Positions 18,903-26,725 of a stretch of DNA of 64,000 nucleotides are shown here, piece after piece. The notes beneath the pieces were generated by a model. The model was given only the letters and a program-made list of their open reading frames with translations, ran no database searches and was not told where the DNA came from. Made by a program: the position numbers and the translations under genes. The stretch covers positions 59,578-123,577 of the forward strand of contig NZ_QTJV01000018.1 of assembly GCF_003412465.1 (NCBI RefSeq). The letters run 5' to 3'. The DNA is from Chitinophaga silvisoli. Its GTDB lineage: Bacteria; Bacteroidota; Bacteroidia; Chitinophagales; Chitinophagaceae. How positions within the stretch are numbered: position 1 is the stretch's first letter; each line of letters begins with the position of its first letter.

Positions 18903-19293
18903 AAATAGTCAACAATTGGATGAATCCTGTAAAATTAATCCTCTGATGACTCCGGTAAGTTAATCCGATGTTAAACTCAGTAAAATTATCAAACACTGAA
19001 TTTGAAATGATTAATTTATTAATAATAAATGATATTGGGTTTAAAAACGCTCCAGTTCAGGGCACTTAATTGGCGATGTTCGGAGCTATTATCTACAGCT
19101 TTCCTGTTTTTATATCATTTGATGATAGATCTGATTAAATAAATTTCGATCAACCTCCAAAAACCTCTAACAACTGATTACACATATCTCCTTCACTATA
19201 TTTACCTATTTGGATATTTATGGGTAATTTTATGGGTATTCCTATTGCCACAGAAAATAGCAGGCACATTTTGTAAGTTATTTTACAAATAGC
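18903..19293. other. Intergenic region with a tRNA-Leu 3'-end-like scar
   Basis: No gene is supported here; the sequence is A+T-rich. The one notable item is TCCAGTTCAGGGCAC at 19051-19065, which matches the tRNA-Leu 3' end (16180-16194) at 14 of 15 positions. It may be a former attachment site. Confidence 0.5.
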
Positions 19294-19929
19294 TTGATAC
19301 GCTTTTGCGGTAAATCGGATTACAAAATAACTATTCAAGAAAAAAGGATAAACTGGTTTAAATTGATATATAAATTTCATATAACACTACTAGAAAGTGA
19401 TCCGTTAGTTTGGAGACAGATTGTTGTACCGGCTGATTATACCTTCTACCAATTGCACATGACTATACAGGCTGCATTTGGCTGGGAGAATAACCATCTT
19501 TTTCAGTTTTCCCAGACAGGATTGATGGATAAGATATGTTATGGTCTCCCGGGAGATGATATCGATCCGGAAATAACTACTATTGATGCAAGAAAAACAA
19601 AAGTAAGTCGGATATTCAAGAAAGAAGGACAGACTTATTGTTATGTCTATGATTTTGGGGATGAATGGAACCATAAGATTCTCCTGGAGGGAATAGAAGC
19701 AAAAGATATGAATGGCCCGTATTGCCTCGATGGAGGAGGAGCATGTCCGCCGGAAGATGTCGGTGGACTGTCTGGTTATTACGAAATGGTGAAGATATTA
19801 AAAACAAAAAATCACCCGGAAAAAGCTGAATATATCCAATGGCTTGGTCTCGTATCTGGAGAAAAATGGGATGAAAAATTATGTAGTATCAGAGAAACAA
19901 ACAAAAGACTGTTGTTATTGGCAAAATGA
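19294..19929 (+). CDS. Plasmid pRiA4b ORF-3-like family protein (island copy)
   Basis: Family-defining motifs are clear: YKFHITLLESDPLVWRQIVV, YTFYQLHMTIQAAFGW, CYVYDFGDEWNHKI and the cysteine-containing CPPEDVGGLSGYYE. This form is closer to the canonical plasmid/IS-passenger protein than the acidic core copy at 11041-11619. The first ATG (19294) adds ~25 residues before the conserved start, so a non-ATG start near 19366 is possible. Role unknown. It lies between the broken YhcG gene and an orphan ORF in the island, consistent with transfer. Confidence 0.8.
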   Translation: MIRFCGKSDYKITIQEKRINWFKLIYKFHITLLESDPLVWRQIVVPADYTFYQLHMTIQAAFGWENNHLFQFSQTGLMDKICYGLPGDDIDPEITTIDARKTKVSRIFKKEGQTYCYVYDFGDEWNHKILLEGIEAKDMNGPYCLDGGGACPPEDVGGLSGYYEMVKILKTKNHPEKAEYIQWLGLVSGEKWDEKLCSIRETNKRLLLLAK

Positions 19930-20071
19930 CTGGTCTTTAAATTTCGCAAATGCAGCATCGATATAATCGGATATACATATCTCCTATAATACGGAACAGC
20001 CCCAATCTATATACCATATCAATATATAACCCGTTACAGATATTTACCAAATATTTATCAAAAAAGTCCAT

Positions 20072-20488
20072 ATGCAGAAATACGATCTTAAAAAAATCAT
20101 TTCCAATTATGAAGTTGATGCATTTGAAATGGTCAAAAAAAATGAATTAGATCTTGGCGAATTCCTGGTCCTCGTTCTTTATGATGACAAATATTTTGAT
20201 AAGATATGTGAAAAACTTACCAGTTATCATAAACATGAGATTGTAACCCCCGTGAAGGATTTTACTGTTCCCAGGGCCGAATATGAGGGCAAAAGCGGGT
20301 TAGTTAAACTAGAATACAACGCTATTTTTAAGTACTATGATCATGAATCAGAAGGAGAAGAGGATTACTACGAAGATGAAGAGTTTAAAGAGGTAAAAAC
20401 TCGGGAAGAGACCCGTTACACAAATATCAGCTTCACAATGAACCCAGACCTGAAGCAAATCATTTTCTGGTTCCCTCTATTTTCCTAA
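20072..20488 (+). CDS. Hypothetical protein with acidic C-terminal tract
   Basis: 138 residues, not recognised. No signal peptide or membrane segment. The first 70 residues look globular (YDLKKIISNYEVDAFEMV, DLGEFLVLVLYDDKYF); an acidic tract (SEGEEDYYEDEEF) at ~98-110 is followed by FTMNPDLKQIIFWFP. Last gene before the right direct repeat of the 4.4-kb island. Coding is supported by a continuous frame with an ATG and sensible composition; function cannot be inferred. Confidence 0.6.
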   Translation: MQKYDLKKIISNYEVDAFEMVKKNELDLGEFLVLVLYDDKYFDKICEKLTSYHKHEIVTPVKDFTVPRAEYEGKSGLVKLEYNAIFKYYDHESEGEEDYYEDEEFKEVKTREETRYTNISFTMNPDLKQIIFWFPLFS

Positions 20489-20620
20489 GCGACATCAGGG
20501 GATCACCGCAATAAATTCATCAAATAAAAGGGTAATACCATTACCTGCAGTACTCAATTTAGAACAGTAATTAATTACTGATGTTTAGTAATAATTTGAA
20601 GCATTTGGTTCGAACACATA

Positions 20621-20713
20621 CCATTACTGGGCACGTAATGGCTCTGTAATCAATGATTGCAGAGCCATTTTTAGTTTATGATTGTCAATAAATCACAGGT
20701 TTTAACGCATTCT
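20621..20713 (+). repeat. Right direct repeat of island, attR-like
   Basis: 84 of 93 positions identical to 16181-16273, including the tRNA end CTGGGCAC and the complete terminator hairpin. Thirteen bases further left, GGTTCGAA (20608-20615) recalls the T-loop of the tRNA, so a degraded tRNA 3' piece seems present. Confidence 0.85.
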
Positions 20714-20929
20714 ACCACTATTATTAACAAGCAATTGACAAGCAGCATGACAAGCAGAAATTGTCGTACTTCTCACACTTTTCCCTGGTGGAATTGGCAA
20801 AAACAAAACTCCTGGAATTCTTCTAAGCGATCTATTTCCCTCCCTTTCCTAATTGTACTGAAAAAGTGAATAAAATAATAAAGAGAACGCTTCAAAACCT
20901 CTGACATGCCCCTTTTATTTAGCTCTAAA
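20714..20929. other. Intergenic region right of the island repeat
   Basis: No convincing gene. Short tandem-like phrases (ACAAGCAGCATGACAAGCAG near 20740) are present. Short frames on both strands have no recognisable protein. Confidence 0.4.
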
Positions 20930-21253
20930 CTATTGAAACAATTGGCTATCCACGATTGTACATGTTCTCTTCGAAATCTCAAAAATCATTCCTCCTCCGT
21001 TTCTGATATTTCCATCTGAAAGTAAACGTAATACAAAGATGGATGTATCGTTTTCATATACCTGTGTTTTATATAAACCTGCCGGCGTTTTACGTTTCTT
21101 ATCCAGCTTTTTAAAAGCTATCTCACTTTGCTTCCTGACAGAGTCAATGTTACATCCTTTTGAAATAAATCTATCCTCAAAATGACGCGATGAGCTGCAG
21201 GATAACAACAACAGAAAAGTAAAACATATCAAAAGCAATAATAAATTTTTCAT
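20930..21253 (-). CDS. Small lipoprotein, hypothetical
   Basis: 107 residues from MKNLLLLLIC; this start is chosen because it opens a perfect lipoprotein signal peptide ending LLSC (C19 lipidated). An upstream ATG would add 45 unlikely residues. The mature part is basic (KKLDKKRKTPAGLYKTQVYE) with no recognised domain. Divergent from the AraC-type regulator gene at 21451. Confidence 0.65.
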   Translation of the reverse strand: MKNLLLLLICFTFLLLLSCSSSRHFEDRFISKGCNIDSVRKQSEIAFKKLDKKRKTPAGLYKTQVYENDTSIFVLRLLSDGNIRNGGGMIFEISKRTCTIVDSQLFQ

Positions 21254-21450
21254 AAAAAAACTAAAACTTAAGGAATGTATTATACGAAAATTGAAGGATT
21301 TAAGGTCGGAAAAATTCAATCTCCTAAATGCATAGACGTATAAACTGCCGCCTGTAATACAAGTAAAGCAAATGATGCATGCTTGCACGATGGTTAACGA
21401 AAATTTGTATTTTTATGCAATTCAATATACTAACAAGAAATTGTAAATAA

Positions 21451-22323
21451 ATGACGTTAATTCCGAAAATTACTACATATCATTTCGTGCCTGATAAATA
21501 TGGGCCAGAACTACTATTAGATATTGGACGGATTGAAACCCTTAAAAATTATGTGCTAGACAATACATTACACCAACTTAGTTTTTACGAAATTATTTTC
21601 ATAACAGCGGGAACGGGAACATTTGTATTGGACGAAAATAAAATATCAATAAATCCTCGAACCATTATTTTCACCAGTCCAGGACAACTTCGTCGCTGGG
21701 AAATTAAGACGCAGGTAAAAGGCTATGCCTTATTTTTTTCAATAGATTTCCTCCATCTTTTTTTTTCGGATGAATTATTTCTCTACCGGTTACAATACTT
21801 CCATCAGTATTCACATCCTGCGGGAATGCAGATAGGCAAAACATCATTTGGAAAATGCCTCGAACTCTTACATGATATAGAACGGGAGGTCGAGCAGATC
21901 CAGAATGACAGCAATCATTTGATTAGAGCTATTCTATATCAGCTGCTTATCATTCTCAATCGCTATTATGCCGGGGAATATAATATTCAGAGGGATACCT
22001 ATGTTCATCCGGATTTCTATAGATTCCGATCTTTATTGGAACAGAAATATTTAGAGAACCAGACTGTTGAAGCTTATACTAAAATGCTTAATGTAAGCCC
22101 GGGATTCTTTAATAAAATCTGCAGGCAGTTCAGTGGATTATCAGCGCAGCAAATGATCCATCAAAAGCTGATTTCAGAAATAAAGAAACAACTATATCAA
22201 AATAAAACCGCAAAAGAGATTTGCTACGAATTTGGATTTTCAGATCCGTCCAATTTTAACCGCTTCTTCAAAAAACATACTAATACAACTCCCCGGCAAT
22301 ACCGAAAGAGAAATATAAAATGA
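21451..22323 (+). CDS. AraC-family transcriptional regulator
   Basis: 290 residues: N-terminal cupin-like sensor half (FYEIIFITAGTGTFVLDENK, FTSPGQLRRW) and a C-terminal double helix-turn-helix (~190-288) with the family signature GFSDPSNFNRFFKKHTNTTP. Activator or repressor of nearby genes is likely, perhaps the exported protein at 22566 or the DUF2306 gene. A+T-rich compared with the core genes, in keeping with island DNA. Confidence 0.93.
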   Translation: MTLIPKITTYHFVPDKYGPELLLDIGRIETLKNYVLDNTLHQLSFYEIIFITAGTGTFVLDENKISINPRTIIFTSPGQLRRWEIKTQVKGYALFFSIDFLHLFFSDELFLYRLQYFHQYSHPAGMQIGKTSFGKCLELLHDIEREVEQIQNDSNHLIRAILYQLLIILNRYYAGEYNIQRDTYVHPDFYRFRSLLEQKYLENQTVEAYTKMLNVSPGFFNKICRQFSGLSAQQMIHQKLISEIKKQLYQNKTAKEICYEFGFSDPSNFNRFFKKHTNTTPRQYRKRNIK

Positions 22324-22565
22324 CAAGTTTAAAGGCAAAATGACCTTTTTAAAGGATATGGGTGTTCCTAATTTCACAGGAAAAGGGCATATGATAAAAC
22401 CACAGTTCTTAATCTTTTATTCTTCGTTAGGAACATGCCTGGGGGAAAAGCAAAACGACCATATGTTAATCCTTGGACCGGCTACGACATAATATTGGAT
22501 GAAGGTGCAAAAATACAGGGTCTAAAAAGAATGCTAAATAGCTCCGAGCCTCTAAATGAATTCAT

Positions 22566-23240
22566 ATGAAAAAACTAAACCTTATTATTTGCCTAAGCCT
22601 TTTAGCTGCAAAATTTGTTTACGGTCAAAAAATAAAATTGGGAAAAGATAACCTTATACCGAATAAGGTTTCTATGCAATTCAATAAAATTCAAGGTGAA
22701 AATGTTGTTCAGGTTGTAAAAGATTCTCTTATTAAGGAAGCGGACGAGGCTACATTTGTTCGAATAAAAAATACTAATTTCAAAAATGGTATTATTGAAG
22801 TAGATGTTTTAAGTAAACTCCTTGCTACAGCTTCTCCAACGGACCGGGGATTTATTGGACTGGCATTCAGGATTGATGATACGAATTCTAAGTTTGAATC
22901 TATTTATATACGTCCAACCAATGGCAGAGCAGACGATCAGGTAAGGCGCAATCACTCAATTCAATACTTTTCCTTTCCAGATTATAAATTTGATCGTTTA
23001 AGAAAAGAAAATCCTGAAAAGTATGAAGCATATGCTGATATGGGCTTAAATGAATGGATTAAGTTGAAAATTATTATTCATGGAACTCAGGCAAAGCTCT
23101 TTTTGAACAATAATAATCAACCTGTTTTAATTGTGAATGACCTAAAACTGGGTGCAGATGCGACCGGAGCTGTGGGTTTATTTGTTGACGTTGGGACAGA
23201 GGGCTATTTCCGCAATCTAAAAATCACTATACTTGATTGA
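22566..23240 (+). CDS. Exported concanavalin-like (3-keto-disaccharide hydrolase/DUF1080-like) domain protein
   Basis: 224 residues with a cleavable signal peptide (MKKLNLIICLSLLAAKFVYG). The rest resembles the beta-jelly-roll DUF1080/GH16-like fold: NGIIEVDVLSK, GFIGLAFRIDD, FESIYIRPTNGRADD, GLFVDVGTEGYFRNLKIT. Likely binds or hydrolyses glycans in the periplasm or outside; a catalytic residue cannot be assigned. Downstream of the AraC gene with a 240-bp gap. Confidence 0.7.
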   Translation: MKKLNLIICLSLLAAKFVYGQKIKLGKDNLIPNKVSMQFNKIQGENVVQVVKDSLIKEADEATFVRIKNTNFKNGIIEVDVLSKLLATASPTDRGFIGLAFRIDDTNSKFESIYIRPTNGRADDQVRRNHSIQYFSFPDYKFDRLRKENPEKYEAYADMGLNEWIKLKIIIHGTQAKLFLNNNNQPVLIVNDLKLGADATGAVGLFVDVGTEGYFRNLKITILD

Positions 23241-23511
23241 TACTTAAAAATATCGCAGCTGAAGTTTCAGATTTGTAATAAATAAATATATCTTAGTCCT
23301 ACTTTTAAAATAGGATTTTATTCTCTCCTTATTTTGTTAAGCCAAAATTTTCATTGCTTGCTTTTATTCCATTTTGATATTTTGAAATTATAAAAAGCCT
23401 GGGCAAATTATGTGCTTGCAATATGGTTCTTAGTAATAAGTAGGCAACTTTTTTTCCCGGAGAGATTACCCATTTTTTAATTCACATTTACAAAGCTCCC
23501 AATCCATTACT

Positions 23512-24117
23512 ATGAAAATTTGGCTTTTTGTTATTATTTGTATTCTTGCGATTCTTATTGGCGCTTATCCACTTATTTATGTCTTTGTAGATCATAAAAA
23601 CACTTTTCTACATTCTAAATCCCCTGAAATATTAGGACATATAGTTTATAAAACTGCTTTTTTTGCACATATTACTTTTGGAGGAATTTCGCTCTTTATT
23701 GGGTGGCGGCAGTTTGGTGATAAATTCCGGAGTAAGTACCTGAATCTACATAAAATAATAGGAAAGGTGTATGTGGTATGTGTAACCATTAGCTCTTTAT
23801 GCGGCATCTATATAGGTTTTTACGCTAATGGTAATTCAATCTCAGCGATAGGATTTATTTGTTTAGGATTGACCTGGTTCCTTACTACCGTTATAGCAGT
23901 TATACAAATTAGAAAGGGTAAAGTAATCAACCATCAACAATTGATGACATACAGTTTTGCTTGTACATTTGCGGCTGTTACACTCCGGTTGTGGTATCCG
24001 CTGTTAATTCAAATTACAAAAGATCCTGCCTCTTCTTATCTGACCGTTGCGTGGTTATGCTGGATTCCGAATCTTTTCGTCGCTGCTCTCATTAATAAAG
24101 CGAATTTTTCAAGATAA
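23512..24117 (+). CDS. DUF2306-family integral membrane protein
   Basis: 201 residues with about six hydrophobic helices. Conserved features of the DUF2306 family are the HITFGGISLFIGWRQF segment, LHKIIGKVYV and the INHQQLMTYSFACTFAAVTLRLWYP helix. Function of the family is not established; the polar/histidine residues inside helices have prompted suggestions of transport or redox roles. Confidence 0.8.
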   Translation: MKIWLFVIICILAILIGAYPLIYVFVDHKNTFLHSKSPEILGHIVYKTAFFAHITFGGISLFIGWRQFGDKFRSKYLNLHKIIGKVYVVCVTISSLCGIYIGFYANGNSISAIGFICLGLTWFLTTVIAVIQIRKGKVINHQQLMTYSFACTFAAVTLRLWYPLLIQITKDPASSYLTVAWLCWIPNLFVAALINKANFSR

Positions 24118-24437
24118 ATAGTTCGGCCCATTTTGTAGTCATAAGCTTTGAATTTCTAGCATCGTTTAGTGCTGAGGACTGTTCCTCATTTTTAAGATTG
24201 ACATAGAAACGGTCATTGGAGTTTTTCAGCTTAGAGAGGCAATTTCCTGCATCAGTCAACCCGCTCCCTAACATTTCCTAGATCTGGGCCTGGATTAACA
24301 ATAAAAAGTACTATCTGATTTTTAATTCATTAAAACTGGCTTGTTTTGCGTCATTAACCAGCAAATAATCAACAAAAATTTGACAATATTATATTTTATA
24401 TTAATTTTATTAATTGTTCCGTTTTATAAAATGGCTT
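24118..24437. other. A+T-rich intergenic region before the phosphoethanolamine transferase
   Basis: No gene supported. The last 100 bases are extremely A+T-rich, as expected for a promoter region of horizontally acquired DNA. A 60-codon minus-strand frame has no recognisable features. Confidence 0.4.
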
Positions 24438-25967
24438 ATGCGGTTATTAAAAGATAATATAAAAATTGTTCACTTTTCTCTATTAATTAGTTGTCTTAAC
24501 TTTTTATTCTTTCATTATCCTTTTTTCAAATTTATTTTTAATAATGTTGATTGTAAAAGTATTAACGGCATCTCCATTATTATTTGTTTTGTGATCCTAA
24601 TGGTGGTTGCAAATGCATTCGCCTTTTTTTTGATATTATTTCTATTACGCTTTGTAGGCAAAGTTATCCTGGCATTTTTCTTTATTGCCAGCGCAATTGC
24701 AGTTTACTTTATTAATACTTACGGCGTTATAATAGATGCAGAAATGATGGGTAATGTGCTCAATACCAATTATGGTGAGGCATCTGGTTTTTTTTCCATA
24801 AAATTACTACTCTATATAATTCTGCTGGGTGTTATTCCTGCCATTCTTATCATTAAAGCCAAAATAGTAAATGTAACATTCAAGCGATTTTCAGTCATTG
24901 CTTTAGCTACTTTATTATTTATGTTAACTGTAGTATTTGCCAATTCCCCCAATTGGCTGTGGGTTGATAAAAATTCAAAAGTATTAGGTGGGCTTGCTAT
25001 GCCATGGAGTTACACAGTTAATCTTTCCCTGTTTTTTGTACATAAACACCAGGAAAATGAAAAAGAAATATTATTGCCAGATGCTACCATAAAAGATAAC
25101 CGGAAATCAGTTGTTGTCTTAGTGATTGGAGAATCCGCCAGAAGTGAAAATTTTTCTTTATACGGGTACAGTAAAAATACAAATCCATTACTTTCAAAAA
25201 CCCCTGATGTATTTCATTTTAATGCTACCTCTTGCGCCACCTACACTACTGCAGGTGTAAAGTGTATTTTAGAACATAAAAATACCGGGGATTTGTATGA
25301 GATTCTGCCCAATTATTTATATAGAAATGGCGTAGAGGTTGTCTGGAGAACCACAAACTGGGGAGAACCACCCGTTCATATAAAAAATTACCTGAACAAA
25401 GAGGCGCTGATGAAAGATTGTAAAGGAGATGGATGTGATTACGATGAAGTTCTTTTGAATAATCTGAAAGAGCAAATAGCAGCAAGTACAAAAAGCAAGG
25501 TATTGATAGTTTTGCACACAAGTACTAGTCATGGACCTGAGTATAGCAAAAAATATCCGCCTCAGTTCGAAACTTTTAAGCCAGTCTGTAATAGCGTTGA
25601 ATTAGCAAAATGTTCTAATACAGAACTGGTCAACGCTTATGACAATACGATTTGTTATACCGACTATATTTTATCCAATGTAATTGAAGATTTAAAACAA
25701 TTAAAGGAATATAGAAGTGCCATGATTTTTGTTTCCGACCATGGGGAATCTTTAGGGGAAAAAAATCTCTACATGCATGGTTTGCCTTTAAGCCTGGCAC
25801 CGAAACAACAATATGACATCCCTTTTATAGTTTGGACATCCGATAACAGTTTAAAACAACTGAAGCCAGACAGTCCATTGTCACAAGACTATGTATTTCA
25901 CAGTGTTTTAAATTTTTTGGGCATACAAAGTCCTGTTTATAATGAGGAATTGAACATTTTTAAATAG
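24438..25967 (+). CDS. Phosphoethanolamine transferase, EptA/MCR-type sulfatase-fold membrane enzyme
   Basis: Transfers phosphoethanolamine to lipid A or other envelope glycolipids. Five N-terminal membrane helices (first ~170 residues) precede a periplasmic alkaline-phosphatase-like domain. Counting from a possible TTG at 24414, metal ligand E240 (VIGESAR), nucleophile T278 in SCATYTTAGVKC, the disulfide pair C274/C284, the second pair in CKGDGCDYDEVLL and the metal motif SDHGESLGE are all present. I prefer ATG 24438; TTG 24414 is the alternative. Family members change surface charge and can reduce sensitivity to cationic peptides. A+T-rich island gene; native activity not proven. Confidence 0.9.
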   Translation: MRLLKDNIKIVHFSLLISCLNFLFFHYPFFKFIFNNVDCKSINGISIIICFVILMVVANAFAFFLILFLLRFVGKVILAFFFIASAIAVYFINTYGVIIDAEMMGNVLNTNYGEASGFFSIKLLLYIILLGVIPAILIIKAKIVNVTFKRFSVIALATLLFMLTVVFANSPNWLWVDKNSKVLGGLAMPWSYTVNLSLFFVHKHQENEKEILLPDATIKDNRKSVVVLVIGESARSENFSLYGYSKNTNPLLSKTPDVFHFNATSCATYTTAGVKCILEHKNTGDLYEILPNYLYRNGVEVVWRTTNWGEPPVHIKNYLNKEALMKDCKGDGCDYDEVLLNNLKEQIAASTKSKVLIVLHTSTSHGPEYSKKYPPQFETFKPVCNSVELAKCSNTELVNAYDNTICYTDYILSNVIEDLKQLKEYRSAMIFVSDHGESLGEKNLYMHGLPLSLAPKQQYDIPFIVWTSDNSLKQLKPDSPLSQDYVFHSVLNFLGIQSPVYNEELNIFK

Positions 25968-26037
25968 CGAAGGGCTCAAATCATTTTGTCTATTTGACAC
26001 GCAATTTCTATAAATAATTAATATTCAGTCCGCGAGC

Positions 26038-26054
26038 GATCCAGCTTCGGGCAC
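26038..26054 (+). other. Possible outermost tRNA-3'-end-like attachment scar
   Basis: GATCCAGCTTCGGGCAC agrees with the tRNA-Leu end (16178-16194) at 13 of 17 positions. It is followed at once by a GGCG-hairpin-TTTTCTT-TTTTAGG arrangement very like that downstream of tRNA-Leu copy 2 (56407-56449). Confidence 0.4.
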
Positions 26055-26060
26055 CTGGCG

Positions 26061-26093
26061 AAAAGGCCGGAGGCTTTCTCCGGCCTTTTCTTA
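26061..26093. terminator. Terminator hairpin at the outer island edge
   Basis: Twelve-bp perfect arms AAAAGGCCGGAG / CTCCGGCCTTTT, loop of five, then TCTTATTTT. Placed to serve the minus-strand gene at 26096 and/or to be the original tRNA-Leu terminator. Confidence 0.8.
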
Positions 26094-26095
26094 TT

Positions 26096-26575
26096 TTAGG
26101 AGGATTTTCGCCGCACCCGCTCACCCATCCTCCTAAAAAAACTTAGCTCCTCCCCTTTCAGCCTCTCCTTACTCAAAAAAATCATAAACCCAGGATACTG
26201 CCTCGTCTCCAACACCACTGATCCCCCCGTAATTATAATCCTTGAAATCCACTCCCAGCCTTTCGTCTCCACCACATCCTTATTCCTATGCCTCAATACA
26301 ATACCTGTTTCACTAAATTCTGCATCTGCATCAAACTGCAAAGTCTTAACAAGGCGAACAGTACTAAAATGATAAGCAGGAATAATTACCAGGACTAAAA
26401 AAGAAATGAAATAAATTAGTCCCGAAACCAGGAAGTTAACAGCGGGCAAAGGTAATACCGACGCAATCACAAACATACAAATCAAATATATCCATAAACT
26501 CTTGGTTAATAACCTGTAGATTTTTGCTTTCAAAATAGACCGATAATCAGATTTAATTCTTTTAATGATCTGCAT
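26096..26575 (-). CDS. Small YcxB-like membrane protein, hypothetical
   Basis: 159 residues from ATG 26575; a TTG four codons upstream is the alternative. Two adjacent hydrophobic helices (~28-75) are followed by a C-terminal cytoplasmic beta-rich domain (FSETGIVLRHRNKDVVETKGW, YPGFMIFLSKERLKGEE). This order resembles YcxB-like proteins, in which the C-terminal domain is PH-like. Function unknown. Confidence 0.65.
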   Translation of the reverse strand: MQIIKRIKSDYRSILKAKIYRLLTKSLWIYLICMFVIASVLPLPAVNFLVSGLIYFISFLVLVIIPAYHFSTVRLVKTLQFDADAEFSETGIVLRHRNKDVVETKGWEWISRIIITGGSVVLETRQYPGFMIFLSKERLKGEELSFFRRMGERVRRKSS

Positions 26576-26725
26576 GCTAATAATCAATTTATATTTAAAT
26601 TAAATAAATGAAATGGACATTGTTAATCTAACAAAACCCTTTGATGTACCCCATTTCAATCATATACCTTACATGTTTATACCAAAAAAGCATACCACGT
26701 TTTTACTACTAAATAAATATTAACC

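Noticed and set aside
20678..20869. 63-codon frame after the right repeat
   Set aside because: Its first residues come from the duplicated repeat and the rest has no protein character.
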